Shown here: positions 1 to 7,491 of the stretch, piece after piece
How positions within the stretch are numbered: the stretch's first letter is position 1
Layout: each line of letters starts with the position of its first letter
DNA from: an uncultured Flavihumibacter sp.
Lineage (GTDB): Bacteria; Bacteroidota; Bacteroidia; Chitinophagales; Chitinophagaceae
Assembly: GCA_902168105.1 (NCBI GenBank)
Contig: CABHOY010000015.1
Location: forward strand, 1 to 64,000
Direction of reading: 5' to 3'
DNA: 64,000 bases
Program-made: the position numbers and the translations under genes
The notes under the pieces: model-generated
The model's input: the letters and a program-made list of their open reading frames with translations, nothing else
Told to the model about the DNA's origin: nothing
Databases searched by the model: none

Positions 1-188
1 GAAAGAACTTTCTGTTTGCGGGTAGCGTAACAGGCGCCAACCGTCTGGCCATGCTTTATAGTCTCATTGGAACCTGCAGTATGAATAATGTAAACCCATA
101 TGAATGGTTGGAAGATGTAATCTCAAATATCAACGATCACCCTGTTAATAGACTTACTGAATTATTACCGCATAACTGGAAATCCTGA
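1..188 (+). CDS. IS66-family transposase, C-terminal end (partial at window edge)
   Basis: The frame is open from the left edge and ends with TGA at 186-188, giving about 61 residues. The segment NFLFAGSVTGANRLAMLYSL, then a GTCSMNNVNPYEWLEDV stretch and the ending LLPHNWKS match the conserved C-terminus of IS66 DDE transposases (family knowledge). It catalyses cut-and-paste transposition of its own element. No IS66 terminal repeat is recognisable after the stop, and the next reading frame follows directly, so the element end may be eroded or the IS may have interrupted the gene downstream. Only the tail is visible, so intactness cannot be judged. Confidence 0.8.
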   Translation, partial: KNFLFAGSVTGANRLAMLYSLIGTCSMNNVNPYEWLEDVISNINDHPVNRLTELLPHNWKS

Positions 189-289
189 TCGCTGCCATAA
201 GTGATTATCCTCTAAATATCTACACGCTCTATCTCGAGTGCTTACATTTATACAGGTTTTATGGAGCCGCCCAAAAGAAGCTTGATGAT

Positions 290-748
290 TTGTCTGAGGA
301 TCCTTCGGTTGATATGGAAAACTACGACAAGACGATCGAATGGATATACAGTAGAACACTTACCGCCGGGCATTTAACATTCGGACCAGGCATCAGTTTT
401 TTCAGAAACGGGAATAACATTTCTATTGTCTGGAAGGCCGACTATCTGATAGAGAACAATATCCCTGTATGGAAAGCTCAAAATGGACAGTTGGAAATGG
501 ACTACAAAACGTTCATCAATGAAATGGAGGATTTTGGCAGTCGCTTTTTTGACGCAATGGATACACAAATACAGATCGCAGTAGAAAAAGACTGGGGTAC
601 TACCCGTATTAATAAAGAGCGGTTAATACAAGAACAGCAGGAAAGAAAGGCGGAATTTAGAAAAAGTCTGGCAGTATTAAAAAGCGAACCAACTAAACAA
701 ACTGATTGGGATTTAATAAATTCTCTGATAACGAAAATGTTTGCTTAG
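290..748 (+). CDS. DUF5984-like protein, probably 5'-truncated
   Basis: 152 residues if read from the TTG at 290. The same frame is open upstream to about position 176 and encodes plausible helical sequence (for example NIYTLYLECLHLYRFYG), but no ATG occurs there. The gene therefore looks decapitated, probably by the IS66 insertion at the left edge. The central part (GHLTFGPGISFFRNGNN, IPVWKAQNGQLEMDYKTF, FFDAMDTQIQ) resembles the DUF5984 pattern of an aromatic-rich strand pair followed by a helix. The C-terminus is a charged helix rich in Glu, Lys and Gln. Function is unknown. The family assignment is from memory; truncation is inferred from the missing start. Confidence 0.45.
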   Translation: MSEDPSVDMENYDKTIEWIYSRTLTAGHLTFGPGISFFRNGNNISIVWKADYLIENNIPVWKAQNGQLEMDYKTFINEMEDFGSRFFDAMDTQIQIAVEKDWGTTRINKERLIQEQQERKAEFRKSLAVLKSEPTKQTDWDLINSLITKMFA

Positions 749-1025
749 AAAGAAGCAGCTTGTTTTGTTCTCCCGCTTAAAAGAAACTGCATTTATTCTG
801 AGTAAAAGTGTGTTTAACTATTCAGATGGAGGATTTGACATAACAGCAAAAACTTCCATTTACACAATAGACGAAATTGTGCTTGTGGTTAATGATTTCA
901 AAAGGCATGGCTTTGTTCATTATCCAGGAAAATACCATGCTTTGCACTTGTGGAGAGAAGACTATCATGCGAACATTTCGGCTTATCCGATAGCACTTTA
1001 TAAGAATGAAAAAGCAGGTCCTCAT

Positions 1026-1465
1026 TTAATCCTTAGAGTGGCCTGGAATCATATTCAAATAATGAAGGTAGGCCCGGAAACGAAAACAAACATCATATGT
1101 AATCTCCAGCGGGGAGACTACCGCCTTTTTCATGAAGATCTTAAAGTGGTTAAGGCTCCCTTCAAGATGGCGGTTACCGGCTCTTTTATTGTCGGCGACA
1201 AACTGTGCATAGTAGTCATAAAAGTTCTCTTTGAACTTATGTTTAGGCACATAACCGGTGCCGATAGACAGGTTGTCTAAGATATCTGACCTTCCTTTAC
1301 GGCAATTAGATCTTCCGTTTCCTTATTATATTGTTTCTCGATGTCATTCTTAGGCTTCACCCACAGGAACATGCCTGCTTTTACGCGTCCACCGGGACCA
1401 CGACCATAATTATAATAGAGGTAATACTTCTGACCGTTAGGGCTTTTCTATCTCACTATTTTCAT
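1026..1465 (-). pseudogene. Tyrosine recombinase (Bacteroidota phage-type integrase), decayed N-terminal part
   Basis: Read on the minus strand from an ATG at 1465, the sequence encodes an arm-binding segment (SPNGQKYYLYYNYGRGPGG, then FLWVKPKNDIEKQYNKETE) and, in another frame, a SAM-like core-binding domain (ENFYDYYAQFVADNKRAGN, GSLNHFKIFMKK, VCFRFRAYL). This is the N-terminal layout of Bacteroidota integrases. There is an in-frame TAG at 1448-1450, a frameshift near 1280-1290, and the frame ends at 1026 before any catalytic R..HxxR..Y domain. The gene is therefore dead and truncated. It points away from the attachment repeat at 1867, the usual orientation for an integrase beside its att site. 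The + strand frame over the same DNA is a shadow. Confidence 0.72.
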
Positions 1466-1866
1466 ACTACACTGTTTTTAACGGTGACGAATAGTGGGCA
1501 CAAGGAATATGCCTTTAGGAGGGCCTAGCAGACAGTTTTAGGCAATGAAACCGGGTACTGAAAGGTACCGTGAAAATGTGAAAGAAAGAAAAAATTGAAA
1601 AGAATTTTCTGGATGGTCTGCCACCAGATGTGGGCCTAAAACGGCTGACACGCAATTTTGTCAAACACAGCACAACGCGGACTTTGGAAAACTTTGTTGT
1701 GCCGGTTGTGTGTTGAGAAAAGGGGGTTAACGTGCTGGTGATTTTTTTAGTCATGGCTTTAGTCAAATTTTAGTCAACAATGGTGGTAGGAACCGTAAAA
1801 AGCGACTAAAAACGATTTGAAAAAAAATAAAAATGGTTTATAATCAATCGACTATCAACCATTGTA
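1466..1866. other. Gene-free stretch between integrase remnant and attachment repeat
   Basis: About 400 bases with no convincing reading frame. It contains the phased TTTAGTCA repeats listed separately and, just before the attachment repeat, a weak inverted repeat with AATGGTT near 1832 and AACCATT near 1856. The layout (integrase start, arm-like repeats, core) is what one expects at one end of an integrative element. No promoter could be fixed. Confidence 0.5.
1746..1776. repeat. Three phased TTTAGTCA direct repeats, candidate integrase arm sites
   Basis: TTTAGTCA occurs exactly at 1746-1753, 1758-1765 and 1769-1776, so starts are 12 and 11 bases apart, about one helical turn. The group lies between the decayed integrase and the attachment repeat at 1867. 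Short phased direct repeats in this position are typical arm-type binding sites of tyrosine integrases (family knowledge). That assignment is inference. Confidence 0.5.
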
Positions 1867-1917
1867 GTGCCCAGTAGCGAATTGTTTTCGAACCAAATGA
1901 TGTTGATTATGAATAAG
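1867..1917. repeat. Attachment-like repeat R1 (tRNA-Leu 3'-end core plus conserved arm)
   Basis: Starts with GTGCCCAG (1867-1874), identical to the 3' end of the tRNA-Leu gene at 8588-8595. It continues with TAGCG, eight variable bases, TCGAACCA (1888-1895) and a degenerate AT-rich arm. It shares this order with the repeats at 4731 and 5816. The spacing between GTGCCCAG and TCGAACCA is 13 bases, against 8 in the tRNA itself, so this is not a plain tRNA fragment but core plus an element-specific arm. It marks the boundary between segments A and B. Confidence 0.65.
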
Positions 1918-1968
1918 ATATCGAATTTACCCGCTAGGTAATACCTCTTTATTATGATGTATTGGGAG

Positions 1969-2247
1969 TTAAAATTTTAGCTTTGTCAACGCCCTTACCT
2001 CTCCATAACTAGAGCTATTGCTAATATAGCTGATCATTTGTCTCGGCAATACGGTTATTGCCTGGTTACGGGTCAAAAAATAACCATGGGCAATGCACTG
2101 TTCCTTATATGCCTGTACTACATCCCATAAGCTGTACTGGTTACGGGACGGGTAAGACGGCATAAAGTCAAGACCTGATTGTTTACGCGCCGTCTCCAAA
2201 CAGATCCCGTAAACAACCTGCAAGCAGACATTTCGTGTTGAAATCAT
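1969..2247 (-). CDS. Hypothetical 92-residue protein
   Basis: An ATG-started frame with protein-like composition: a short N-terminal segment, then NQYSLWDVVQAYKEQCIAHG and FLTRNQAITVLPRQMISYIS, which look like two amphipathic helices. I do not recognise the family. It is the first gene inside segment B, immediately next to repeat R1 and pointing toward it. It could be the tail of a larger decayed protein or a small accessory gene of the integrated segment. There is no strong ribosome binding site, which is normal for this phylum. Confidence 0.35.
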   Translation of the reverse strand: MISTRNVCLQVVYGICLETARKQSGLDFMPSYPSRNQYSLWDVVQAYKEQCIAHGYFLTRNQAITVLPRQMISYISNSSSYGEVRALTKLKF

Positions 2248-2564
2248 ATAGTAGTGTTACTTATTCAAATTATCAGCAAAGCGTGCTTGAACCAGTCGCA
2301 AATTGGGTAATGCTACTTATGCCATTGTAAATAGTTAGTTTTAAGCGAGCAAGTTCTTTATTTAAATAATGTTAAATGATTCGTAACAGTTTTTGAATTT
2401 TCCAATGGATTAACCACCGGTTTTACTTTTTCTATAGCCTTGGATATGTTCGTGTTTGCCCGTTGTCTAAAAAAATAATAAAGCATTAAGACAAAAAGTG
2501 GCTAATTTTAAGTCTACTCAAAGCCATCCCCATATACTTGATAGAAAGTAGATTATTGACTCTT
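2248..2564. other. Gene-free AT-rich stretch
   Basis: About 317 bases of AT-rich DNA between two divergent genes. It presumably holds promoters for both, but no clear TTG/TAnnTTTG pair stands out. Nothing else was recognised. Confidence 0.4.
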
Positions 2565-3398
2565 ATGTTACAAAATTTATATTATGCACTGGCAGGAATT
2601 TGTGCCACCTTAGCCGCTATTATACCATCGACCGGTAATGCTTACGATAGCCAAAGAATGGGATCGATATTTAGAAAATTAACGTTTAGGGGATATCTTA
2701 CAATTGTATTTCTCCTGTCAGCATTATTTTTTTCATTTCTTAAAGATAGGCTATCATCTAACGAACAAGACGATAAATTGACGCAAAGAGATTCTACGAT
2801 TAAGTCTTTAATAAAAGAGAACGAGGAAAAGCGTGCGCAAGATAGTAGATTGAGCTTGGCTACCTACACTGAAGCACTTGCTAAATACAATTTACAATAC
2901 ATAGAGGGGCAAGATAAAGTTGTTAAGATGATAAGAGATTCCTCCAACAGGCCTCTGAATATACCGGCTTTCGATTTATGCAAGTACCCAAACTGTACAG
3001 ACCCTGTTGTATTTGAGCCAGGGGATGATACTAAATTAGCTATTAAGTTTGATAACACTGGAGCATCGGCTTTCAATATCGACTTGAAAATTAACTTTTG
3101 CATAAAAAAAAACAACCGAATCTATGCCGATACCATCCTGCAACGCTTTTTTAAAAAGACTTTGTTAAACACAGATCAAACCACAACCATACATTTTAGT
3201 ATAGGACAACCCTATGAAGAAATAGATACTATATACCTTTGCTTTTCTGGTATTTACTTTAACTCAGATGATAAAAAGTTTCCGGTTTATAGTATTCACG
3301 CATGTAGCATAAAAAAAAGGGAATATATTGGGCCCATTGGAGGGCCTGTTTACGAAGATATAACTCAGTCATTGAAGCTTCTAAAAATTATAAAGTAA
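2565..3398 (+). CDS. Two-TM coiled-coil membrane protein, unknown function
   Basis: 277 residues from the ATG at 2565; a TTG nine codons upstream is less likely. Two hydrophobic segments near residues 4-20 and 38-56 form a membrane hairpin. A charged heptad-like stretch follows (about 60-105, with DKLTQRDSTIKSLIKENEEK). A C-terminal beta-rich domain starts with a Cys pair (LCKYPNCTDP) and contains FEPGDDTKLAIKFDNTGA, reminiscent of an Ig-like fold. The probable topology is N-terminal anchor, coiled coil, globular domain; the side of the membrane is not clear. Base composition is visibly AT-richer than the core genes to the right. It is the first of two cargo genes in segment B. No family was recognised. 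Confidence 0.7.
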   Translation: MLQNLYYALAGICATLAAIIPSTGNAYDSQRMGSIFRKLTFRGYLTIVFLLSALFFSFLKDRLSSNEQDDKLTQRDSTIKSLIKENEEKRAQDSRLSLATYTEALAKYNLQYIEGQDKVVKMIRDSSNRPLNIPAFDLCKYPNCTDPVVFEPGDDTKLAIKFDNTGASAFNIDLKINFCIKKNNRIYADTILQRFFKKTLLNTDQTTTIHFSIGQPYEEIDTIYLCFSGIYFNSDDKKFPVYSIHACSIKKREYIGPIGGPVYEDITQSLKLLKIIK

Positions 3399-3499
3399 GA
3401 TTGCTTTAGTAAGAAAGTAAACTGGTGGAATGCGCTTGACGCAACATCCACGGGGCGTTTTCTGTAAACGTATTGGCAATAACCAAAACTTCTAGTAAC

Positions 3500-4424
3500 A
3501 TGACAAGACACGCTATCGCAACCCTTATCTTTCTTTCAGCATTTACTTCATGCGACAACAAAAAAAACTACAAGTATATTGAAGTTGTGGAAGACGAAAG
3601 TATTTTAAGGGGGGGTAGACACAAAAGAAAAAGATCCAAAGACAGTTAGGGCTGCAACAGATTCAGCCGCTTACTTAGACGCTTATCAAAACTTTTGTAT
3701 TTCCCTCAAGGTAAACAGAGACATGAAACAATCTTTGGGTAAAGTTTATTCAACCCCAATAAAGTTCAAATTGTATAATGAAGAGGGATCCGACATAACA
3801 AACGCAGTTTTCTTCGCTAGCAAAGATGAGCGGAAAAAAGAAATTGAAGAAGACATTTTTTCAATGAGTAACACAATAAAGGAATCGGTTGACAAAAGAA
3901 GCAAGGATAGACAAGAATCTTTTGCAAAAACTGTAACTATTGATTCTACGAAAGTTAAGCAATTAGAAAAGTCATTTCGAGTTAAGAGTGACGAATTCTC
4001 CAATGATAACAAAAAATGGTACAAACCAAGATCCTCTCCAACTTATACAAACGCAAACGGACTTTATTGTTATTTTCAGACAGAGAATGGGATGCCGAGT
4101 AATTTAAGATTCAGGCTGCAATACTACAGTGATGAATGGTTGTTTTTTAGCCGTGTACAATTTTCAATTGACGGTAAGGCTTATGAGTATATCCCAATGG
4201 ATACTGAGACCGATTCAGGAGATGGTGGTTATATATGGGAATGGTTTGATGAATCGGTTTCAGCATCAGATAAGGAGTTAATTAACGCTCTTGCAAATGC
4301 AAAGTCAGCAAAAATGAAACTGATAGGCAAGCAATATTATGATATAAAGATTATTAGCCAGGAACAAATAATTGCAATCAAGCAGACGTTAGAACTTTAC
4401 AACGCAATGGGCGGACAGTACTAA
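3500..4424 (+). CDS. Lipoprotein interrupted by a frameshift at a G7 tract
   Basis: An ATG at 3500 starts a lipoprotein signal (MTRHAIATLIFLSAFTSCDN, lipobox FTSC). This frame runs into a stop at about 3647-3649. At the run of seven G at 3609-3615 the coding sense switches to the frame that continues to 4424; with six G the two halves join as ...ILRGVDTKEKDPK. The long part contains a charged helical middle (about residues 105-165 of the joined protein) and an aromatic-rich C-terminal domain (YYSDEWLFFSRVQFSIDGK, IWEWFDESV) that feels like a conserved Bacteroidota domain but is not named here. Read alone, the second half starts at ATG 3723 (233 residues) without an export signal. The cause is a mutation, phase variation or a sequencing error. 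Confidence 0.68.
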
Positions 4425-4697
4425 AGCCAACAGATAACCGACATTACCAAGAGTCTGACTGACACAATACTATTGAGTTAATGGGAATAATTAAACGCTT
4501 GTAATCCTTATTGAATAGTGGTGCTGAAATTCGTGCCGTCCATAATAACGGAACGGTTAGTAGCAATAGTTTACCAATAACGCTAATATCAATCGACTGA
4601 CGTAAAATATAGAGGCAGGCCTATCCCATAAGCAATTCAACACTTGATCCGGGATCCCTAGAATATAGAGAAGGCTTAGAAAAAGCATAAAAACAAT

Positions 4698-4724
4698 AAC
4701 GCCGGAGACATAATCTCCGGCGTT
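4698..4724 (-). terminator. Hairpin at right end of segment B, near-copy of the tRNA-Leu terminator
   Basis: An 11-bp perfect stem (AACGCCGGAGA / TCTCCGGCGTT) with a 5-base loop. The 38 bases at 4693-4730 match the 38 bases at 8550-8587 next to tRNA-Leu except inside the loop. At the tRNA the hairpin can terminate the minus-strand tRNA transcript. Here it stands in front of repeat R2, so the right ends of segments B and D share it. Confidence 0.6.
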
Positions 4725-4730
4725 AGCCAA

Positions 4731-4785
4731 GTGCCCAGTAGCGGAATAAACTCGAACCAACTTGTGCTGATTATTAACAAGTTAA
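4731..4785. repeat. Attachment-like repeat R2
   Basis: GTGCCCAG (4731-4738), TAGCG, eight variable bases, TCGAACCA (4752-4759), then a 7-bp inverted repeat AACTTGT (4759-4765) / ACAAGTT (4777-4783) around GCTGATTATTA. The first 13 bases are identical in R1, R2 and R3. The inverted repeat would suit a recombinase or regulator site. It separates segments B and C. Confidence 0.68.
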
Positions 4786-4909
4786 GTTATGGAAGCTAGA
4801 TATTTGAAATAACATGCCGCAATCATACCTTCGTAAAGCAAAAATTCTATTTCTATTATTACACTCTTTCACTGGTGATAGAATAACCAGCTTTTAAAAC
4901 TACTATTTC

Positions 4910-5272
4910 ATGAAACATATATTTGGCATCTTGTTCCTTTGTATTATTTGTACTGGCAATATATATGCACAGAAGCCCAAAAATGGCACTTATGTTTACC
5001 ATGTTGCTTTTTCAGAATGGCATGGAAAATCACTTGGAGCCACCGTGCTTGTAAAGATTAAGGAAGATTCTATCTATGTTATTCATAATGGAGGTAATCT
5101 TTCGGGAAAAGTAGGAGAGATGATTGATTGCGGAGTCATTATGAAGCATCGTAAAACAGGAAAATGGATAATCGGACATAATGCTGTCGACAAAGACTCC
5201 CAAGATGTAGGTGGCTGTTCAGACGGTCCCAGTGTGATAGATTTTCACCATAAAATATTCTGGCTATGTTGA
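4910..5272 (+). CDS. Secreted 120-residue hypothetical protein
   Basis: The N-terminus is a classic Sec signal (FGILFLCIICTGNIYAQ, cleavage after AQ near residue 21). The mature part of about 100 residues is beta-rich with GTYVYHVAFSEWHGKSLGAT and ends with a Cys-containing segment (VGGCSDGPSVIDFHHKIFWLC). There is no recognised enzymatic motif. The protein should be periplasmic or extracellular; two Cys near the C-terminus could pair. It is the first gene of segment C, 125 bases inside repeat R2, and is AT-rich like its neighbours. Confidence 0.7.
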   Translation: MKHIFGILFLCIICTGNIYAQKPKNGTYVYHVAFSEWHGKSLGATVLVKIKEDSIYVIHNGGNLSGKVGEMIDCGVIMKHRKTGKWIIGHNAVDKDSQDVGGCSDGPSVIDFHHKIFWLC

Positions 5273-5378
5273 CACCGGCATCAAACTTTAGGGCGCTGGG
5301 CGTTTCAAGAAGACAATCTAATTGCCCTTCCCAATATTGCAATTGTAAAATATAAATTTTAATAACATCGCAAACCCA

Positions 5379-5675
5379 ATGAGATCCGAACACAAGGAAG
5401 TCATAATACATTTTCTTAGAAGACCCTTAATGTATGTTTATCGGTTAGATAAAGAGCAAATAGTTGCATTCATTACAGGTTTTGAAATCGGATCAGAAGG
5501 AAATGTCAACCTTAGTGAACAGGTGTCCACGTGGCTAAAAAATAGACATCAGATAACCAAAAGTAATCCAGGATGGCCCGGGCAAATCCAAGTGTATGCT
5601 GATCGCAAGAGCATTAGCTGGTTTGATGCCTTTAGTGAAGTTGTTTCAGCCATTCTGGACTGCAAAGTGCAATGA
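5379..5675 (+). CDS. Small cytosolic protein, immunity-protein-like (tentative)
   Basis: 98 residues from the ATG at 5379. It starts with a segment (FLRRPLMYVYRLDKEQIVAF) followed by ITGFEIG and an acidic, Trp-containing C-terminal half (STWLKNRHQI, ISWFDAFSEVVSAIL). The RRPxMYV....AFITGFEIG arrangement recalls small immunity-type proteins of polymorphic toxin systems, but this is impression rather than a family match. It lies 106 bases after the secreted protein on the same strand, within segment C, so the two may be co-transcribed. Confidence 0.6.
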   Translation: MRSEHKEVIIHFLRRPLMYVYRLDKEQIVAFITGFEIGSEGNVNLSEQVSTWLKNRHQITKSNPGWPGQIQVYADRKSISWFDAFSEVVSAILDCKVQ

Positions 5676-5773
5676 CTGGGCTTATCTTGTCTTAAGTGGT
5701 AATACCTGAAACCGCGAATCGAACCTGTTTTAAATTTAAAATCAATTAGTTAGCAGGATGGTGAATTATCATT

Positions 5774-5814
5774 AAAATAGCAAGACCCGCTCTGAGAGCA
5801 GGTCTTGCTATTTT
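5774..5814. terminator. Long hairpin at right end of segment C
   Basis: A 14-bp perfect stem (AAAATAGCAAGACC at 5774-5787 with GGTCTTGCTATTTT at 5801-5814) capped by an inner GCTC/GAGC stem. A run of T on the + strand continues to 5815, directly before repeat R3. It can act as a bidirectional terminator. It differs in sequence from the hairpins at 4698 and 8555 but occupies the same place relative to the GTGCCCAG core. Confidence 0.65.
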
Positions 5815-5815
5815 T

Positions 5816-5870
5816 GTGCCCAGTAGCGGTAAGTTATCGAACCAACTTATGTTGATAATAAGTAGCTTAA
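5816..5870. repeat. Attachment-like repeat R3
   Basis: GTGCCCAG (5816-5823), TAGCG, eight variable bases, TCGAACCA (5837-5844), then the inverted repeat ACTTAT (5845-5850) / ATAAGT (5858-5863) around GTTGATA. It is closest to R2. It opens segment D, the segment that lies directly against the tRNA-Leu gene. Confidence 0.68.
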
Positions 5871-5996
5871 AGTTGATGTAAAAGGCGACGGGAAAAAACA
5901 GAGTTTTTCCTCCCATTCTTATTTCGTCTTTGTACCTGGTTCCTTTGATGTTATCCATCTAATTTTTTGAAAATTAATTGGAATATGTGAAATTGC

Positions 5997-7226
5997 ATGA
6001 ATACATTGATGGTTATGATAGCGCCCCTTAATTTACATCCCCCAAAAAATTGGCAAGACTTCGAGACGTTATGTCTAAGACTTTGGGGTGAAATATGGAA
6101 GATTCCACACGAGATAGAATTTAATTCCGACAATAGCCAGGGCCAGGAAGGTGTAGACATTTACGGTCCAATCGAAGGCGGAACCGCTTACAACGGTATC
6201 CAATGCAAAAACAAGAAATTGAATTTGATAAACGGTGCACCGAATCGTATTTCGATTGGTGATATTCAGAGCGAAATCGACAAAGCGAAAGGTTTTGTTC
6301 CGGCATTGAATAAATTAATCATCGCCACCTCTCTGCCCAAAGATAGAGCTATTGAAGAGTTTGTGCGTTTGCAAAGCTTGGAAAATACGAATAATGGACT
6401 TTTTACTATACAAATTTGCTTCTGGGAGTTCTTTGAACGCAAAATTCCTGAATTCGAAAGCGTCTACAACTGGTACGTCAAGAATGAGGACTTTCATCGC
6501 GTAAAGCAGCTTCGTGTAACATTTGATGATGGAGAGGTTGAAAGTATCTATCATCCTAAGTTTCAAAAGACGATAGACAAATATTTAATTCCTCCTCCCC
6601 AAGGGACTTTTAAAATAAACCCTTTGACGGGATCGTATGCAGACATGTTTATTGACGAAGAAATGTTGCTGCCATCGAGAGATATTGCATTTCATAGTCT
6701 CTTAAACGCGTCTAGGAAGATTGATTGGAGTCAAAATTGTTGGTTGCAATTATTGATTTCTAATATCGGTCAGGCGGTTGTGGAGGATTTCAAAATTGAG
6801 TTGTCATTTGAGGGGGAGTTCGAAGAAGTTGAACCTGAATGGCGTAATTCCATGTTTAATCCAAATTTTTCTAATGATGTAAAGGGGTATTCAGATTCCA
6901 AGAGGGATCTGTATATCAAGCCTAGAACAAACATCCTGGTACAAGGTGATAGTTTTGTCTCAGGTAGTTTTCGCATTAAGCCAAAAATTGCTGTTGAGAC
7001 TACGGTTAAGATTGACTGGAAACTTTTATCGAGAGATTTTACAGATTCAGGTGTGCTGCAGGTCAAAATTGTTCCTCGTTATTATGTCGTTACTAATCGC
7101 CACAAGGTGGCTGATCTGGCAGATGTTAAAGAAACGATATCATATTCACTTATCAAGCGAAGGGGTATGTATAACATTGGAGGCACTATGTTTCATGATA
7201 ATGAATCTGACTATCCTGTCGAATAA
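5997..7226 (+). CDS. PD-(D/E)XK (Mrr-type) nuclease-like protein with large C-terminal domain
   Basis: 409 residues. The N-terminal domain (about 10-170) starts with LHPPKNWQDFETLCLRLW and has E23, the motif QGQEGVDIYG (D54) and GIQCKNK (Q69-x-K71). This is the E...D...QxK pattern of Mrr-like restriction endonuclease folds. It is followed by ALNKLIIATSLPKD, the usual next strand. The C-terminal part (about 180-409) is beta-rich with no recognised motif and may sense or bind a partner. Such N-terminal nuclease domains fused to varied C-terminal modules occur in restriction and antiphage proteins (family knowledge). Role in defence is inference. ATGs at 6009 and 6015 are alternative starts; the conserved part begins soon after. 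Main cargo of segment D. Confidence 0.72.
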   Translation: MNTLMVMIAPLNLHPPKNWQDFETLCLRLWGEIWKIPHEIEFNSDNSQGQEGVDIYGPIEGGTAYNGIQCKNKKLNLINGAPNRISIGDIQSEIDKAKGFVPALNKLIIATSLPKDRAIEEFVRLQSLENTNNGLFTIQICFWEFFERKIPEFESVYNWYVKNEDFHRVKQLRVTFDDGEVESIYHPKFQKTIDKYLIPPPQGTFKINPLTGSYADMFIDEEMLLPSRDIAFHSLLNASRKIDWSQNCWLQLLISNIGQAVVEDFKIELSFEGEFEEVEPEWRNSMFNPNFSNDVKGYSDSKRDLYIKPRTNILVQGDSFVSGSFRIKPKIAVETTVKIDWKLLSRDFTDSGVLQVKIVPRYYVVTNRHKVADLADVKETISYSLIKRRGMYNIGGTMFHDNESDYPVE

Positions 7227-7316
7227 CATACGGTTTGGTTTGCCCTTATGTATTGTCGTCGAACTGCTACATTTGAGTGGACATCGAGTTAAGCTCTTTT
7301 CTTAACTTTGAATATA

Positions 7317-7487
7317 ATGAGTAAATGAGAAAGAAAGCGCTATGACAAGGCCTTCAAACTGATGGCAGTAGAATTGTACCTGATAGGTAAGCCAGCCAGG
7401 ACAGTAGCTAAAGAATTAGGTATCAGTGTTGAAATGGTTCGTCGCTGGGCTAGGAAGCACAATGAAATGAAGCAGGCAATTTGGTAA
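7317..7487 (+). pseudogene. IS3-family OrfA remnant with in-frame stop
   Basis: From the ATG at 7317 the frame reads MSK, then TGA (7326-7328), then ERKRYDKAFKLMAVELYL and the helix-turn-helix ARTVAKELGISVEMVRRW, ending at TAA 7485-7487. This is the DNA-binding OrfA N-terminus of an IS3-type transposase, cut off after about 55 residues with no OrfB. A nonsense codon near the start and the missing remainder make it inactive. It sits between the convergent nuclease-like and protease genes, so an IS3 element once inserted here and was largely lost. Confidence 0.72.
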
Positions 7488-7491
7488 ATCA

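Larger units (their letters stand above)
4425..4909. other. Gene-free stretch containing repeat R2 and its hairpin
   Basis: About 485 bases. The first 270 show no convincing coding sequence; the minus-strand frame at 4557-4760 has no family features and crosses the hairpin. The second part holds the hairpin at 4698-4724 and repeat R2 at 4731-4785. The remaining bases to 4909 are AT-rich and presumably carry the promoter of the secreted-protein gene. Confidence 0.5.
5676..5996. other. Gene-free stretch holding a long hairpin and repeat R3
   Basis: About 320 bases. It contains the hairpin at 5774-5814 and repeat R3 at 5816-5870, and then AT-rich DNA leading into the nuclease-like gene. The minus-strand frames across it are shadows of the repeats. 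Confidence 0.5.

Noticed and set aside
741..1280. 179-residue + strand frame opening with TTG
   Set aside because: Its second half is antisense to the integrase remnant, there is no ATG, and the first half shows no recognised domain. A small remnant in 749-1025 cannot be ruled out.
4557..4760. Minus-strand 67-residue frame
   Set aside because: It crosses the terminator hairpin and the R2 core and has no domain features.
1867..5870. Repeats R1-R3 as integron attC sites
   Set aside because: They lack the paired R/L-box hairpin structure of attC and share their core with a tRNA gene; no integron integrase is present.
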